A DNA stretch of 64,000 nt from Sphagnum magellanicum (Eukaryota > Streptophyta > Sphagnopsida > Sphagnales > Sphagnaceae): NCBI GenBank assembly GCA_021904315.1, contig CM038909.1, forward strand, positions 22,792,212 through 22,856,211. The letters are read 5' to 3'. Below are positions 11,861 through 26,000 of the stretch, one piece after another (within the stretch, counting starts at the first letter, position 1; each line of letters starts with the position of its first letter). The notes beneath the pieces were generated by a model. That model searched no databases and was not told the DNA's origin. It worked only from the letters and a program-made list of their open reading frames with translations. The position numbers and the translations under genes are program-made.

Positions 11861-14800
11861 AATGAACCACTCAACCATGCATTCACACATTTAAAAGGTC
11901 TTATAAATGATTTTTTCCCAACACGTTTGTATTTAGAAGACACAAGGATTACTTGAATCCTAACAATAGAATTCCATAAGAGATTCCTAGACCCACCATG
12001 TCATTGAATTGTTTTGACGGAGATTTTTTGCATTACATGGCGACAAATGTTTTTGAAAACAATTGAAAAAAAATTATTGCAAATGCTTCAAAAAGGTACA
12101 CCCATGTTTGTAATTTCCCAAGTTTGAAAAATGCACTCAACACTTAAAAACCCAATAAATTTCCCCCAAAAAAACTTACCAAACACTAACACCAAATTAT
12201 GGGTTTTTTTGCAACTTTCAACTTTAAGAAATGAATTATGACCTCAATAAATATCAAATTTAAGTCATTATGCTAAATTGCAATATATTAATTACCACTT
12301 ACATAGTGAATAATTACTAGTCTTACTTAACCTTATTACAACTATTATAATTCTTATCGTTATTAATATTTTATTATAGGGGCACCAAGGCCATTATATA
12401 CCATAATTAGGATGAAAATGATAAGTTACACCTAATAAATGAAAATGCAAAATCAAAACAACTAGAAAATATATAAACTCACATAAAAAAATTGTTAATC
12501 TTATAGCAAATTGGGCACAAGTAAATTTTCGCATCATATGTTGGTGTAAAGTTGGAACCATAGGTATGCATGTAATTCTTAATATATATATACTCTATAC
12601 CTATGCATCAACACTCGAGCTTAGTTTATTTTCAAACCCATTTCTTTATAGATATTGAACATCACCATTATGATAGGCATTATATATATTGAACTAAAAC
12701 AAACCTCAACTTGTAAAGTTGCATTCCTTTTAGTACTCAAAATTGTGATTACTTGCATGCTAGATTTTGGACACCAACTTACTATCTTATTCAATATTTT
12801 CTTCTTTTGTTGTTTTAGTGTTTCAAATAGGTGATAAGTAGCAAGTATTTAGTACGTACATACCTACTTGCTTACCATAATAACTTGGTAGCTAGGACAC
12901 TAATTATATTATTTGTAAAAATGTTTAAAATTTTGAAAAAAATAATTTTGAAATAAGATTTTGTGAAGGACACTTGGTTGGTTGAAGGAACACAATTGTT
13001 TGTATAGAAATTGTTGTTACACTAGGAAGTTGGTCAACATCATCATTGAAGATAATTGAAGTTTTTTTCCCCCTAAAAAAAGGATAGGTGGGGGAAAGGG
13101 TGCCATCAAACATTCAACAATACAAAAAATTGTTAGGTTTGAGGGATGGATGAAGGGGGGGAAGGTTGGGCATCATTGAAGTGCTTAATGATATTATGCA
13201 TGTCATTTGAGGTGATTTAAAAAAAAGAAACTTCAGGTAGAAACTTTACAATAATTAAATTCATTCCAACAACGGTGATATGTTCATTGCCACCCTTCAC
13301 CCTACCCACCTTTTTTGGGTCATTTTTTTTGGTTTTAAAATGTCAACACCAACAATGTGACACAAATTTTAGATTGCAAAATAGTATTCACCATCACCAA
13401 ATTTGTCAAAGGTTTTTTTAAAATGTGAGTGGGGGGAAGAAAATTGTTGTCGTGTGATTTATTTGATGTATGGGGGGTTTTCATTAAGGCCATCATTGAC
13501 ATTGATTTATTTTTTTGGAAGAAATAATAAGGGTGGGGGTGGTGCATTATAGAGATTATTTAATGTTTGAATTTTCATTGATATTGTCACTAGCTCCTAT
13601 TGAATTTGTTTTTTACAAAAAATGCATAAGTAATAGGGGTGGCATTTTCATCAATTATTTTAAATGTAATAAACAACATTACAATGATTTTTGGAGTGTT
13701 GTAAACAATGTTCTCCAAAATTGTTCCATGTTCTTGTGTGGTATAAAAAGAACATTGTATCATCTTAAACCTTAAGCCATGTAGAAGCCATAACTTCAAA
13801 AACTATAACTAGAGGGGGATGTCCATCATCAAAAAATGTCCTTCCAAAATTTGTTGTTGCCACCATTTCAAGTGACATTTAACCACCACCCTTTTCAAAG
13901 AAGGTGATTGATTTCGTTAGAAAAGTTCCCTTCTTCTCCTCCATTCCCTTCTTTTACCATGCCAACCAAACAAAACATGCAATACATCTTTTAAAAGAAA
14001 TTGAAAGTCCTTTAACTTCAAATCTTTTGGTCGCACATTCCCCTAAACTTCTTGACTTTGCACAATTATTTATCATCAACTAAAACCAAATTTGTTGTAA
14101 TATAAAATCCTCAAGTGATGCTAATATTCTATGAGTTAATATTCTAAATTTACAAGGAGGTTGGAGTGTGCAACTTCTTTAGAAGTTTTAGAAGCTTGAG
14201 CCATGATTGCTACTTGTAAATCAAGTTGTTAGTTCAACTATTTAACTACACCTAGTTGTTGTTTATTGTTAACAATGACTTGTCTACATTTAAGAAGAAA
14301 AAACAAGTAGAAGCATTGAAAAGGGAATGGGAATGTTGGGCACTAAGCCACAGAGGGTATTTACCACCTCCCATTTATTGCTACTACATGAACTCTTTAT
14401 TCTCTAAAAATTCCAAAGACAAACTCCTTTTTAATAAAAAGAAAGATAAAAGAAATTCTTATTGATTATTTCCAAAAAAATCATAAATACACATTTATAT
14501 TATACATTCTACATGTACATTTTGCAAACATACATGCATATGGAGGCATGAGGCAAGGATGTAAACGTACAATCATATTTCATGTTAAGAACTCTAATGA
14601 TAAGTCCCCTAACACCAAGTTAACATTTTAAGATTAATATGTCACACATCTAAATGTATCATCAACTATAATGGTACTTTACTCTATAAACAACCAATCA
14701 TACATCTAATGCCAAGTTACCACTAATTGTTATATATTTAAACGTAAATTGATAGTTAAGTAGGTAAAATTTAATAGGTTCAATTTATATCTAAAATATT

Positions 14801-16215
14801 CAATAAATTTTGTTTACTTATTATGCAATTTGGATTTTCTAAAATTTGCAACTCTTTTTTTCTTGTTATAAGATTGGTGGCCACTAGGTCATATTTATAA
14901 TTGAAAGGTTCAAAAATTTAATGGTGTAAATTATGTGTTTGCATTTTTGGACATTTGTAAAGTTCAAAATTAATTAAATATTGTTATTGTCACCCTGAAC
15001 AAATTAGTTGGTGTTCTTGTTTTAGAGGTGGTAGTAATCATCTTTTTAGCTATAATTGGTACACATGAAAATTAAGGAACTTAGAGGTTATGGTAGGCTA
15101 CTTAAACATGGAATTTAAAATAACCATGGAAAAATATTTGTTATGTTATTACGTAACATGGTTTTCATGTTGGTTTTAATGATTGAAATTTTTGTCACAA
15201 TGCATAATGGATAAAAATGTTTGAATTAAAATAAATTAATCATCTATGACACAAAAAATGATTAAGTTTGTTTTTATTAAAATGATTAGTTGATGTGACA
15301 ATATTAATTTAATAATTAAAAATATATTTGGTAATATATATATATGGATTAAACTAAAAACAAGGTCAAGAATTATTGCACTAGATTCATGATTCTAATG
15401 CTAAAAAAACATCTTTTTTCTTGTTTTTGGGTTGATTGTCAATAATATAGTGAACCCATGACATGTCATCATGATGATTTTATGATCACAACATGTCCAA
15501 AATGGGGTTTGAATTTTCACCTTTTCAACTATAACCCAACTTCCAAGGCCATTACTATCCAACCTTTGCTTCATGTGATGATATAAATTGTTATTGCAAA
15601 ATATATAAACACATGCGTTTTTTTAACAATGCACATTATTATCCTATTATAAAATTAAATATTTTCATAATTTTTTATTATTACACATGCATATATTTCA
15701 ATTTTTATTCAATTTAATTCAATTGTAAGTTTTTTAACTACATTGAAATTTATAATTTTTTAAATTTTCAAAATGAAAAAAATCATTAAATGATTTTTTA
15801 AATACCTTCAATTCAATTAATTTAAATATTCATTTAATTGAACTTTAAGAAACTTTAAGTGGCAAATGATAAACCATTACATTTTTTTTGGTATTTTTGT
15901 TTGGGAATTTGTAGATTATGATAATTTCATTAAATTTTATTTTGAAAAATCTCATAATGAAATGAAGTTCATTTTAAAAACTATATAATTAAATTAAAAA
16001 ATCTGAATTTTTATAATCGTTTTATAAATTTGAATTAAAAAATTATATTAGTTCAAATTTCACATGTACATTAGTTATGTTTTGTTTTTCGTAGTAAATA
16101 AAAATAAAAATATTTAATTTGATTTTCCATTTTCTTTTGTGTCATTTTTTCATGTCACATTTGAACTATCCCCTATATTTTATTTATATGTGACATCCAT
16201 AATCTGCTTTCATTC

Positions 16216-16219
<4 letters not shown>

Positions 16220-16252
<33 letters not shown>
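16220..16252. repeat. (TG)n microsatellite
   Basis: About 16 perfect TG dinucleotides. Confidence 0.95.
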
Positions 16253-16253
<1 letters not shown>

Positions 16254-17940
16254 TATTACTATGCATCATACAAAAATACAATTATAATTATAGTCATTCA
16301 TATTTGGGTGATTGATTTTAGTCACATTAATCATTAGTCAAATTCAACAATTATACATGGGTGCCATATGTGCCATGTGTCCCACATAATGTTCATTTTG
16401 ACTAAGTAATTAAATTTTGGTCAAAACATACATGTTCAGTTTTGATTTTGTCAACTCAAACATAATCAATAATTTCAAATAAATGGATTTAATTTTTCAA
16501 TCATTTTAATCACAATGTGAATGAAATTAATGAAAAAATCATGTTTTTGTAATATAATGTGAACTTAACATTGATTTAAAACCCCTTTTATGGGTTTTTA
16601 CTTAACATTGTGTTTTTGTTGCATGGTTTATGTTTTCTGAAGATTTGAGTGAAGTTAACATTCACATTACATAAACTTGATGCCCACTTAACATTGTGTG
16701 TGACTTAGGATTCCACCTAGGATTTGATGTTAGTTAAAATTCTTGATGTGAAAGCAATAAAACACTTACCTATCTATTCAACAACATAACATTAGGTGTG
16801 ATTACAACAAAAATTTCCCTAGCTTGATGCCTTCTACCTCCTATTACATTACACACCTATAATCCAACATCAAAACTAGTTTAAAAGCAACACCAATATG
16901 TATAACATTCGCATCTAAACACCATCAAAGACATGTTCCATATTCCCAAAAAATCCCTTTTAAGTAAGTTCATGGGGCATCTCACTTTCCCATGAAAGTG
17001 ATAATTCGTTCACCTTCCTTTTACAAATCCTCCTAAAAACTCTTCCAAGTCATAGTGCTATTTATTTTAATGCCATCATTTCAACCACAAATACTCACCT
17101 TCTAAAAGAAATCATTAAATATTTTCTTAAAACAATGGAGGTATTTCCATTTTTTAAAAACAATGGAGGTAGTGGTATTTTAGTCATTCCTACCTATTAC
17201 TAATAAATTTGATTTACTAAGTAGCCATGATCATCAATATATATGCATGTAATAGCTTTACAAACATGAACAAATGATGTTACAACCATCCTATAATAAA
17301 TCACAAAGATAAAAAGAAACGTTCAAAACCTATAGCATTATATTCATGACAATTTTACCATGGGAAACCATATCGCAATTTAAAAAGAAGCTCCAAAAAC
17401 ATAACGTCATATAATTTTGTTTAACGCAAGAAAGGGAAATAATATTGAAAATGTTGAAAATAAAAAAATCAGTGAATAATATTCAAAAAAATCTATCATA
17501 ATTGAATGCAGTACAAAATGTGAAAAATCTGAATTTTCAATTAAATTTGCAAAAATGATAGTTAGTGACATGGAAGGCATGTCATATGCCAATTGTTAAC
17601 TTGCTTGGTCTTGGACTTGATGGATAATTTGAGTTATTTGACAACTTGAACTATCATCAAGTTGATTTCAGAAGCAAATTTCAGTTTCAAACTTTACATT
17701 TTTCATCTTTAAATGAATTTAAAGCAAAGTTTAGAAATGTAGGCATCAAATTTTTATCCTAGATGAAAGGATGAGACATGGTAATGTTGAGGTTGAAGGG
17801 AACATTGACCATATCTTTGATTGACTTGTGAATTTTCTATCTATTTTCTTGAGGTACTTTAATTGGCTTTCAATAATGCTCACATGGGTCTTGCTACATC
17901 ATGCTTCAATCTTTGATTACATTGAGTTAATCCTATTGTT

Positions 17941-17967
17941 TATATATATATATATATATATATATAT
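17941..17967. repeat. (TA)n microsatellite
   Basis: About 13 perfect TA dinucleotides. Confidence 0.95.
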
Positions 17968-19616
17968 GTTTGTGGTTTTAATCACATGTGAAAAAACATC
18001 GACATGTTTGTGCTTAACCCTTACCTCGTGCACTTATGTGTAATTGGAGTTGATGGAACTTATGTAGTGAACATAATAAATGTAGACAAAATGTTTGAAA
18101 GATTAATGTAAGGGCCATGTTGAAGACTATTAAAAAAATTATGAAGGTTCACAAAATTGACCTTAACTTGTAAGTGTAAATTGCATATTGTTTTTTTTTT
18201 TTGGTTGGACATTGCCATTGTCAAAAAATTCTTACATGAAAAAATGTGGCTTTGTAAAATCTTGTTTATAGATAGTGTGTCATTTCCAATATTAGTGCAA
18301 CATAGTTTGCATTGCCTTTAGTTTGCAAGTCTATCATATGAATTGGTGCACATATGATATATTATCCTTGAAATACCTCAATTGCTTCATGATATGTTTT
18401 GTTGAGTTTTCCACGTAAGTAAGTCATCAATAGTCATGTTTCTTGGAACCATGTATGTTGTATATACTTCCTTTGTGTTAATTTGATTTTCTTTTGAAAT
18501 AAATCTTCAACCCATTTCACTTGCCTTTCAATTTTTTTTCTATTTATTGCCCTTTTAAAGATTTGTGTTTTGGTGCTTTAGGAAATATTTTTCCAATGAC
18601 CAAAGTCTAATTACATACAATATTTTTCCATATATGGAAAGCTAAGGGCTTTGTAGCATATGAAAGGTTGGGGGAACTTTGCAAAAGAGAGAAAGGGGGA
18701 AATTTGAAAACTTTTAATTTATGTGTTTTGTATTCAAGTTAATGAGTTAGCTTTGTTGATAAAAATTAAAAATTTCAAATGTGCGAGATTTTTCATGTAT
18801 ATTGTAATTAGATTAATAGTATTGGGCTAGTTCAATAATCCATTGTCAAATATTGAATTAATTAAAAAATTTGACATCCATGTTTAAATTGTTTTTATAT
18901 TTGACAAAGGTTGAAATATTATTTAGCAAAGGTCGAGTATTAATGAGTTAGAAACTAGTGCCCAATGCACTTTAATGAAATTAAGGAAGGTTGAATATTC
19001 TATTTTCAAAGCTGAAAAAGAGAAATTATTATTCTCTCTCATCAAGTTGTTATCTTTCTCATATGCACATACTACCCTCATCAAGCCATTGTATTTCTCA
19101 TGTGCACATATTAAACAAGTACTTGGATTTCTTTATGAAAATAGTAAACAAGACCCATTGAATGAGAAAACCAAATTATTATATATATATTTTCTAGAAC
19201 TTTTGATACAATTAGCAAGTATTTATCAATAAAATAAAATAAAATCAGAAATAATTTAATTTATGTTGACATGGCCCATTGCATATTAACCTTACCCACT
19301 AGTGATAGCTTTGTAATAGATTGTCATGTTTGTATGGCCTTGGGTGAAGGCACCTACATTGGTATCATGGTAAAAATTATAAATTTAAAAAAAAAAAGGT
19401 TGTTTTCTAACCATGGTGAATATCCATTCCATTCTAAGAATAGATCAAGGTCTCGGAGTTTAAATTCAACCTTTCCTAGGTTGAATATGGTCGCTAAAAG
19501 GCCTCACCCAAGAAGGCAAAGGTACTAACTAGTATGGGTGATGGGTCATCTTGGTCGTATGTATAGATAGCCACATGTAAGCAATTTATTGATGTCGCAT
19601 GTGTATGTAAAAGCAC

Positions 19617-19735
19617 CATGTATGAATGACCTTTTAAGAATGTATTCTTCAAGCTATTGATGGGATACTACTTGTGATTTTATCACTATGTGTGAATGAC
19701 CTTTTAAGAATGTATTCTTCAAGCTATTGCTTGCT
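19617..19735. repeat. 70-bp tandem duplication
   Basis: The segment TGAATGACCTTTTAAGAATG plus the next 17 bases (through AAGCTATTG) occurs at 19,623 and again, unchanged, at 19,693. The near identity suggests a recent duplication. Confidence 0.85.
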
Positions 19736-21107
19736 TCCATTCTAGTTTGTTAGCTTTTGGATAGGATGTTTTTTTTGAAATATCAAAAATGCACATATTC
19801 ACAATTTGCAATGCCAATTGCACAAGGAATTAATTTGCCTTCCTCCACTTCAAAAAGTGCCATAATATTTGTGTAAATATTTTTATTTTATTTGCCCTAT
19901 TGTTTTTACTTGCTTTATACTTGCATGGTACATATGAAAATAAATGATAGAAACATTTATTCTTACTCTTACAATAAATGTTCATTATTTACCATTACTT
20001 GCCGTACCAAATTTGCAAAGCATATATATAGCCATAAATGTTGATTGTGTTTGAACTTTTTTTGAAGCTTAGATACCCATACCCAGCTGGTTTTTTTTTG
20101 TTTGGGTTTACCCAAATAGGGTAATAAAAGGTTATCAAATAATTTTACCTATCAAAAATAAAATAAAATAAAAAACCTTATACCCTTATATCCATCCCAT
20201 GGGTATATCTTTAGTAAAAGGACTTCATCACACAACATGGTGATTGAAACCCTGATATCCGTTCCATTGGGTATATCTTTGGTAACAAGGGGCTTTCTCA
20301 TGCACAACAACAACACCACGGGCGATTGAAACTTGCACCCTTGTTTCTTCCATGGTATAGAGCAAGAGAAGTGTGGAAGAGAGAGAGACTTGAATACAAT
20401 ATCATTACATTATTATTAATGTCTCAAGGAGCTTCATCTTATTGTATATGATTCAACAACAACAAGAAGAAGATGTGAAGAAGAACGAACTCACTCACTT
20501 TACTTTACTTGCATGAGAGAGATGACATCAACCAACCAACCAACCAACGAACGAACTAACCAACCACAACTTGTTGTTGTTTGCTAAGATCATCACCGAG
20601 TTGTGAATCGTGTTGCTTATGTGTCATTCGACCACAATCATCTCTAGCAAGCACAATGTACATGTCAGCTCATAAATTATGCAACAAAACTTCGAACCCA
20701 AGTCATAGTTTTTCCCCCATTTTGCTTCTTCTTCTAATCATTGAACTAGACAATTGAGTATATTGGGCCCCCCGTCAACTTCCTTCAACCCACCATCATC
20801 ACCCCCATGGTGGCTTTCAACCTTTTATTATGAAAAATTAGTGTATAATTTTTATTTATTTATTTATTTAATTTATTATTATTATTTAAAAAATGTTCGC
20901 TACTCCCAATTTGATGAACCTCCTCCTCCCATGCACCATCATCCCCGCATTTGGGTGTGTAAATTATATTTATTTATGGACACGTTGAAAAATGTTTTGT
21001 TCATGTTTGTTTGCCTTTGAAAGAATAGAATAGCCTCTCAAATGATGGGCACTCTCTTCTTCATCCTAATTTTCTTCATTAGGTACTTGTAAATTAGTGA
21101 TTTTATA

Positions 21108-21150
<43 letters not shown>

Positions 21151-21151
21151 T
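21108..21151. repeat. (AAT)n/(ATT)n palindromic microsatellite
   Basis: A run of TAA/AAT triplets switches at its middle to TTA/ATT triplets, so the block is its own reverse complement and could fold into a hairpin. Confidence 0.9.
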
Positions 21152-21900
21152 TGGGTCAGTGTTGAACACATTAAATTTTGTAGCACATCAATTTTTTTCA
21201 TCTTGTTAAATTTTTTTTTCCTCTCTTTATGGTGGTGTTTTTAATGATTTTCAAATTAAGTGAAATAGGAATGAATATATATAATTATCTTTTACTTTCC
21301 CTTGACTCTAAAAGTGTTTTTTTTATAAAAAAATCACACAAAAAATCATTAGTACAAAAATAACACTCTATAATTTATTGGATTCCAAAGTAGGGTAGAA
21401 ATAGTATTTCAAAGGCATAATGATAATAAAAAAATCAAAAAGCCACAAAAAATCAACCATATTTGTCTTATTTGACAAAATACTTCCTAATAAATTTACC
21501 TAAAAATAAAAGAAACCCTTGAAGGAAGTACCTACTACCTGGTAGGTCAATTATTGCTGAAAATTACTTCAATTATACCCCTTTTTTTTCCCCTTTAAAA
21601 AAAAAGAAAAAAAGGAAAAAAAAAGGAGCAAAACTGCCCTTATTAAAACATACCCTTTAACTAAAAACAAAGACCAGATCAAAAAAAAAGAAAAAAAAAA
21701 AGTATATTCATTTCTACTGCCCGGATTATATAAAATTATGTATATTCATTTATACTGCCCGGCCCGGTTTTTCAAATCATGTCTTGTCGGTTGAGGGGGG
21801 ACCGACGTACCTACCTACCTACCTATCTACCTACCAGTCTTGGACTATCTACGTTAAAAGCCTAGTTAGAAAGAACCTACTTACATAGTGCCTACGTATA

Positions 21901-23027
21901 CATACGTGTATAGGTACGAATAATACGTACATTGTGGATGTTACGTAGCCGGGTGGTTGGTTAGAAGGTGACCCGTGGTTTTCTTTGTTTCTTTACCTAT
22001 GGTTAGCCGTGCTGTAAGGCCTGCTGCTGCTGGCTGGCTGGCTACCTGGCTTGCGCTGGTTTTGTTCGGCAGCGTTGTTGTTGTTGTTGTTGTTGTTGGT
22101 GTTGTTGCGCACACGCACGCGCGGCGAGGCGAGGAGGGTGTGGCTTCTGCTCATCCTGTTGCTGTTGTTTTTGTTGCAAGTTTTTTTTGTGGCTGCGACG
22201 GCGGCAATGGAGGTATTGGAATGTATGTCGAGAGCCTTCGTTGTCTGCTATTGTTGTTGTTGTTGTTGCTGCTGCATCGATTATTACTAGTATGTGCAAT
22301 TTTCTTCCCCAAAAGTGTTTTGGATCCGACCGAAGATGGTTGTTGATTGTTCCTCCAAGATGTAGAAACCGATGCGACGGAACTCTCTCTCTCTCTCTCT
22401 TTTCCTGGTTTCTTGTCTGTTTGTAGACAAACAATCTGTCTCTGGATCTTCCGTTTTTCTGTTTTTTGGTGGTCATTATTCTCCTCCCTCCCTCCCTCCC
22501 TCCCTCCTCTTTGTTTCTTGGCGGGAGATGGGGGGCCGGAGCGGCTTTTTCTGCCTGCATTATGTGTCGTAGAGAATATGTTCTCTTGTATCGATGTTAA
22601 CTTTGTTTTTTTCTTTTTTTTTTTTACTGATGATGTTTTGAGGTTCTTTGTTCGCATTGTTTATTTGGTTTTGTTTCTGTCGTGTGCGGCATTTGCCTCG
22701 TGGTAGTTGTACCTTTTGTTTTGTTTTTGGCTTCTCCTTGACGTTTTCTTTGACGTTTTCTGCGACCGTTGTACAGATTCTGTGTCAGAACTTCGAGTGG
22801 AGAGCGTGAAGTGTCGTCAGTTTGGAGGAGGAGGACCCGGGAAGAGATGGAGGTAGAGAAGAGTATTATGTGATTAGAGGAGTGGCGTGGAAAGTTTTGT
22901 CTTTGTGACGAGGTTTCAAGGCACTGCTTCGCAGTAGGAACGATTGCTCCTATTTTCACTATGTACAGAGTGTTTTGATTTGGGAGCTTTTGTAGTCCCG
23001 CGGGGCAATCCCCCTCCTCCTTCACAA
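21901..23027 (+). promoter_or_regulatory. Probable CLASP promoter and 5' leader
   Basis: The kilobase before the CLASP start codon is more GC-rich than the desert upstream. It carries transcript-leader-like simple repeats: (TTG)n at about 22,076-22,098 and 22,250-22,270, (CT)n at about 22,382-22,400, (CCCT)n at about 22,482-22,508 and a T-run at 22,610-22,625. Several short ORFs on both strands are products of these repeats. The CLASP reading frame stays open upstream of the chosen start as far as about 22,944, but no family residues appear there. The transcription start and any leader intron cannot be fixed by eye. Confidence 0.45.
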
Positions 23028-26000
23028 ATGGAGGAAGCCATAGCGCAGCTCCAGGCCAAGGACACTAAGGAAAGAATGGCTGGGGTGGAGAGGCTTCAAG
23101 TGCTTTTGGAACAGAGCAGGAAGAGCCTATCACCTACCGAAGTGGGAAACCTGGTGGATGCATCTGTGTCCTTGTTGAAAGACCACAACTTTAGGGTATG
23201 TGAAGGTGCATTGCAAGCTCTTGCTTCAGCTGCAGCTCTTGCGGGAGAGCATCTCAAGGTGCATTTCAATGCATTGCTGCCCCTCATTGTGGAACGTCTG
23301 GGTGATGGCAAGCAGCCTGTGCGTGATGCAGGCCGTCGCCTTCTCTTAGCACTTATGGAGGTATTTATAGTTTTGTTGCTCAAAACCTGCATGATTACTT
23401 CACCTTTTGATCAATGCATTCCCATCCATGAGAGATTGTTGGTTGTCCAGATCATAACATTGTCTGGTTTCCCTTTGCTGCTGCCTAGATCTCTTCGCCA
23501 ACTCTCATTGTAGAAAGAGCTGGAAATTTTGCATGGTGCCATAAAAACTGGCGGGTTCGGGAGGAATTTGCTCGCACAGTAGCTTCGGCCACACATCTGT
23601 TTGCTGCAACAGAACTACCCTTCCAGCGAGTGCTACTACCATCAGTACTTCATCCCCCTGGCTTACACACCTCTTATGAATTTCATGGATGTTTTTAGGG
23701 CTTGCAGTATTTCAGAATCAGAACAGTACCCTGCCTTCCCCACAATTGATCTATCTATCAGCATTTTCAAATCTCATGGATGTCCTGCACATCCCTTTGC
23801 ACATGATAGTAGGTAGCAATGTTAAGGACATGTATCTCTACTCATTTCCTGTTCCTACTCTGACATCTCTCTCCCTCCAAGAGTTCAGTTCTTGGATCAG
23901 ATCAGATTTTGTTTCTGATCAGAGATTGAGGAACATGAGCCAAGCTCTTCTTTGAAACTTTTCAGTTGCATGCTGGATGGTAATTCAGGTGTTACAGCTC
24001 TTTGATGATTCCAATAATATGGTGAGGGAAGCAGCCATGTTATGCTTAGAGGTGAGACACCTATTTGCACTTGTAGATACTTGTATTATGGATGTGATGT
24101 GGAAAATAGTTCAATAGCCCCATGGCTTTCATCTTTCACATTCTCTCACTTCTTTCATGATCTCTCATGATGTAGTGTGGTGCAAATGCAGTTTTTACAG
24201 TTTTGCCCTTCCTACTTCTGGGTAGGCTACACGATGCTTCAATCAATATTATTCTGGAAATGACCTAATGGAGAAAATTTCTTCATAGAGCAGATTTTGT
24301 AGCCTTATTTCGTATTTGGTCTCCAGGAAATGTATCAGCAGGGAGGACAGCAGTTCATGGATGAGCTTCATCACCAACAACTTCGGACAGGACAGGTGAT
24401 CACAAATTCAGAGATCCTTCACGCTTTTTATGCCTCAATCTGAGTACGATTACAATTCTGGGGAACTACACACTTGAAAGAGTCTGAAATGGTGTTCCTT
24501 AATCTGAGGGTTTTTTTTTTTGTGAGGAGAAATCCAGGATGTGTTTCTCTCCATGGTAGCAATGACCAGCCTAGAATAGGGACACATGGTTGTTCTGTAA
24601 TACATCTCTATTAATCCTTTCACTACTTGCAGACACTGTTTCACCAATTCTCACAAATTGGGACAATCTTTATCTTACCTGTTCTTAATTCCACCTAGCC
24701 TGGTCTTGTACTTACAAGAATATTTGGTCTTCTGATAGCTGAAGGATATTACTTCAAGATTGGAGAAGATTGAGTCTAGAAGGCACTCATTTGACACCCT
24801 CACAGACCAGCTATCTGTGTCCAACCTATACCAGACTGCTCCCAACAATTCTGTATCATCAAAGCAACAGGCACAGCTGAACCATCATCTTCAGGAGCCA
24901 AAACCTTCTCTGTCAATGGGTAGCAGTAGGCGCAGTAGCCCAAGCAGGCGGACTAGCCCAAAACATAAGCCATCATTATCTATGGATTCTGCTGGAGGTC
25001 TGTATGTTAAAAATGATTATCTTTTACTCTTTCTGGATACTGACTGAAGTACTAGGCTGCATACCTCTCATCAAATTGATGTTTTGCAATCTACAGTTCT
25101 CAATCTGCACAACCAAGGTTTGTTCTCACAGTGTGGTTCTCTCCACCTTGTCTTTGTGTGAAGGTGACAATGACATGGTTGAAAAGCCTGTTGATCCTGT
25201 GAGAGTTTATTCGGAGAGAGAGTTGACAAAGGAGTTTGAAAAAGTAGCAGGCATGCTTACAGCAGAACAGGACTGGTCAATCCGCATGGCAGCCATGCAA
25301 AGGGTTGAGGGACTAGTTTTTGGAGGTTTGTCATTCTTGCACTTTGAGACTTGCCATTTTGCAACTCCAGAACATGTCTTTGTGATGTCTGTTGTTTGCT
25401 CATGGTAGCAAACATAGCTAGTATCACATAACAAGTTTGGATTCCTTGTCCTGGGATTGTTTATGAGGAAATGTATCAGCAACAAGAGACATGCTGCTCC
25501 ATTGACCTCAATGCTTTATTGTTGGTGTGAGGCAGGTGCCACAGAGTATGCCTGTTTTCCACTCCTATTGAAGCAGCTTGTTGGGCCATTAAGTCTTCAG
25601 TTAGCAGATCGCCGCTCCAGCATTGTGAAACAGGTAACTAGTCTCCTTTGTCAAGGTTGGGCAAGAAAATGGCTTGAAGACTTGCTTGTATTGTCTAATT
25701 CAACCACTTTCAATGCCTCCAGTTTTAGATTGTGTTCATGCAATCAATTGAACCAATGGAATTCTCATGGAGGAAAATCAGACAGTTGGCCTAGTGCTCT
25801 TGCAAAGAACAGAGTTTAAATTGTCAGAGAGGGGTACATGTTCATGTCTTTTAACTTGACATGGTTGAACAGGCATGCCATCTGTTGAATTTGCTATCCA
25901 AGGAGCTGCAAAATGACTTTGACACCTTTGCAGAGTCTTTTATACCGGTGAGTCTTCCTTCTTTCCACTTGAACATATAAACTGCTTCCATTGGCATTGT

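Larger units (their letters stand above)
11861..21900. other. AT-rich intergenic DNA with simple repeats
   Basis: No gene is supportable; short ORFs are low-complexity and unlike known proteins. Contents include a (TG)n run at 16,220-16,252, an (AT)n run at 17,941-17,967, a 70-bp tandem duplication at 19,623-19,735 and a repeated ATATCC...GGGTATATCTTT phrase at 20,187 and 20,256. A mirror-like (TAA)n(TTA)n block lies at 21,108-21,151 and a (TACC)n run at 21,808-21,835. The last few hundred bases probably lead into the CLASP promoter; an ATTATATAAAA phrase near 21,724 is a possible TATA element. Confidence 0.6.

Noticed and set aside
13335-13799. Overlapping ORFs on both strands near 13.5 kb
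   Set aside because: AT-rich, low-complexity, no conserved motif and no splice context.
20754-21020. 88-codon Pro/Tyr-rich ORF
   Set aside because: Contains (TTTA)n- and (ATT)n-derived residues and no recognisable domain.
21975-22706. Overlapping ORFs of 80-170 codons on both strands before CLASP
   Set aside because: They arise from (TTG)n, (CT)n and (CCCT)n tracts, give poly-Leu, poly-Val, poly-Gln or poly-Asn peptides and have no domain; the region is better explained as CLASP leader.
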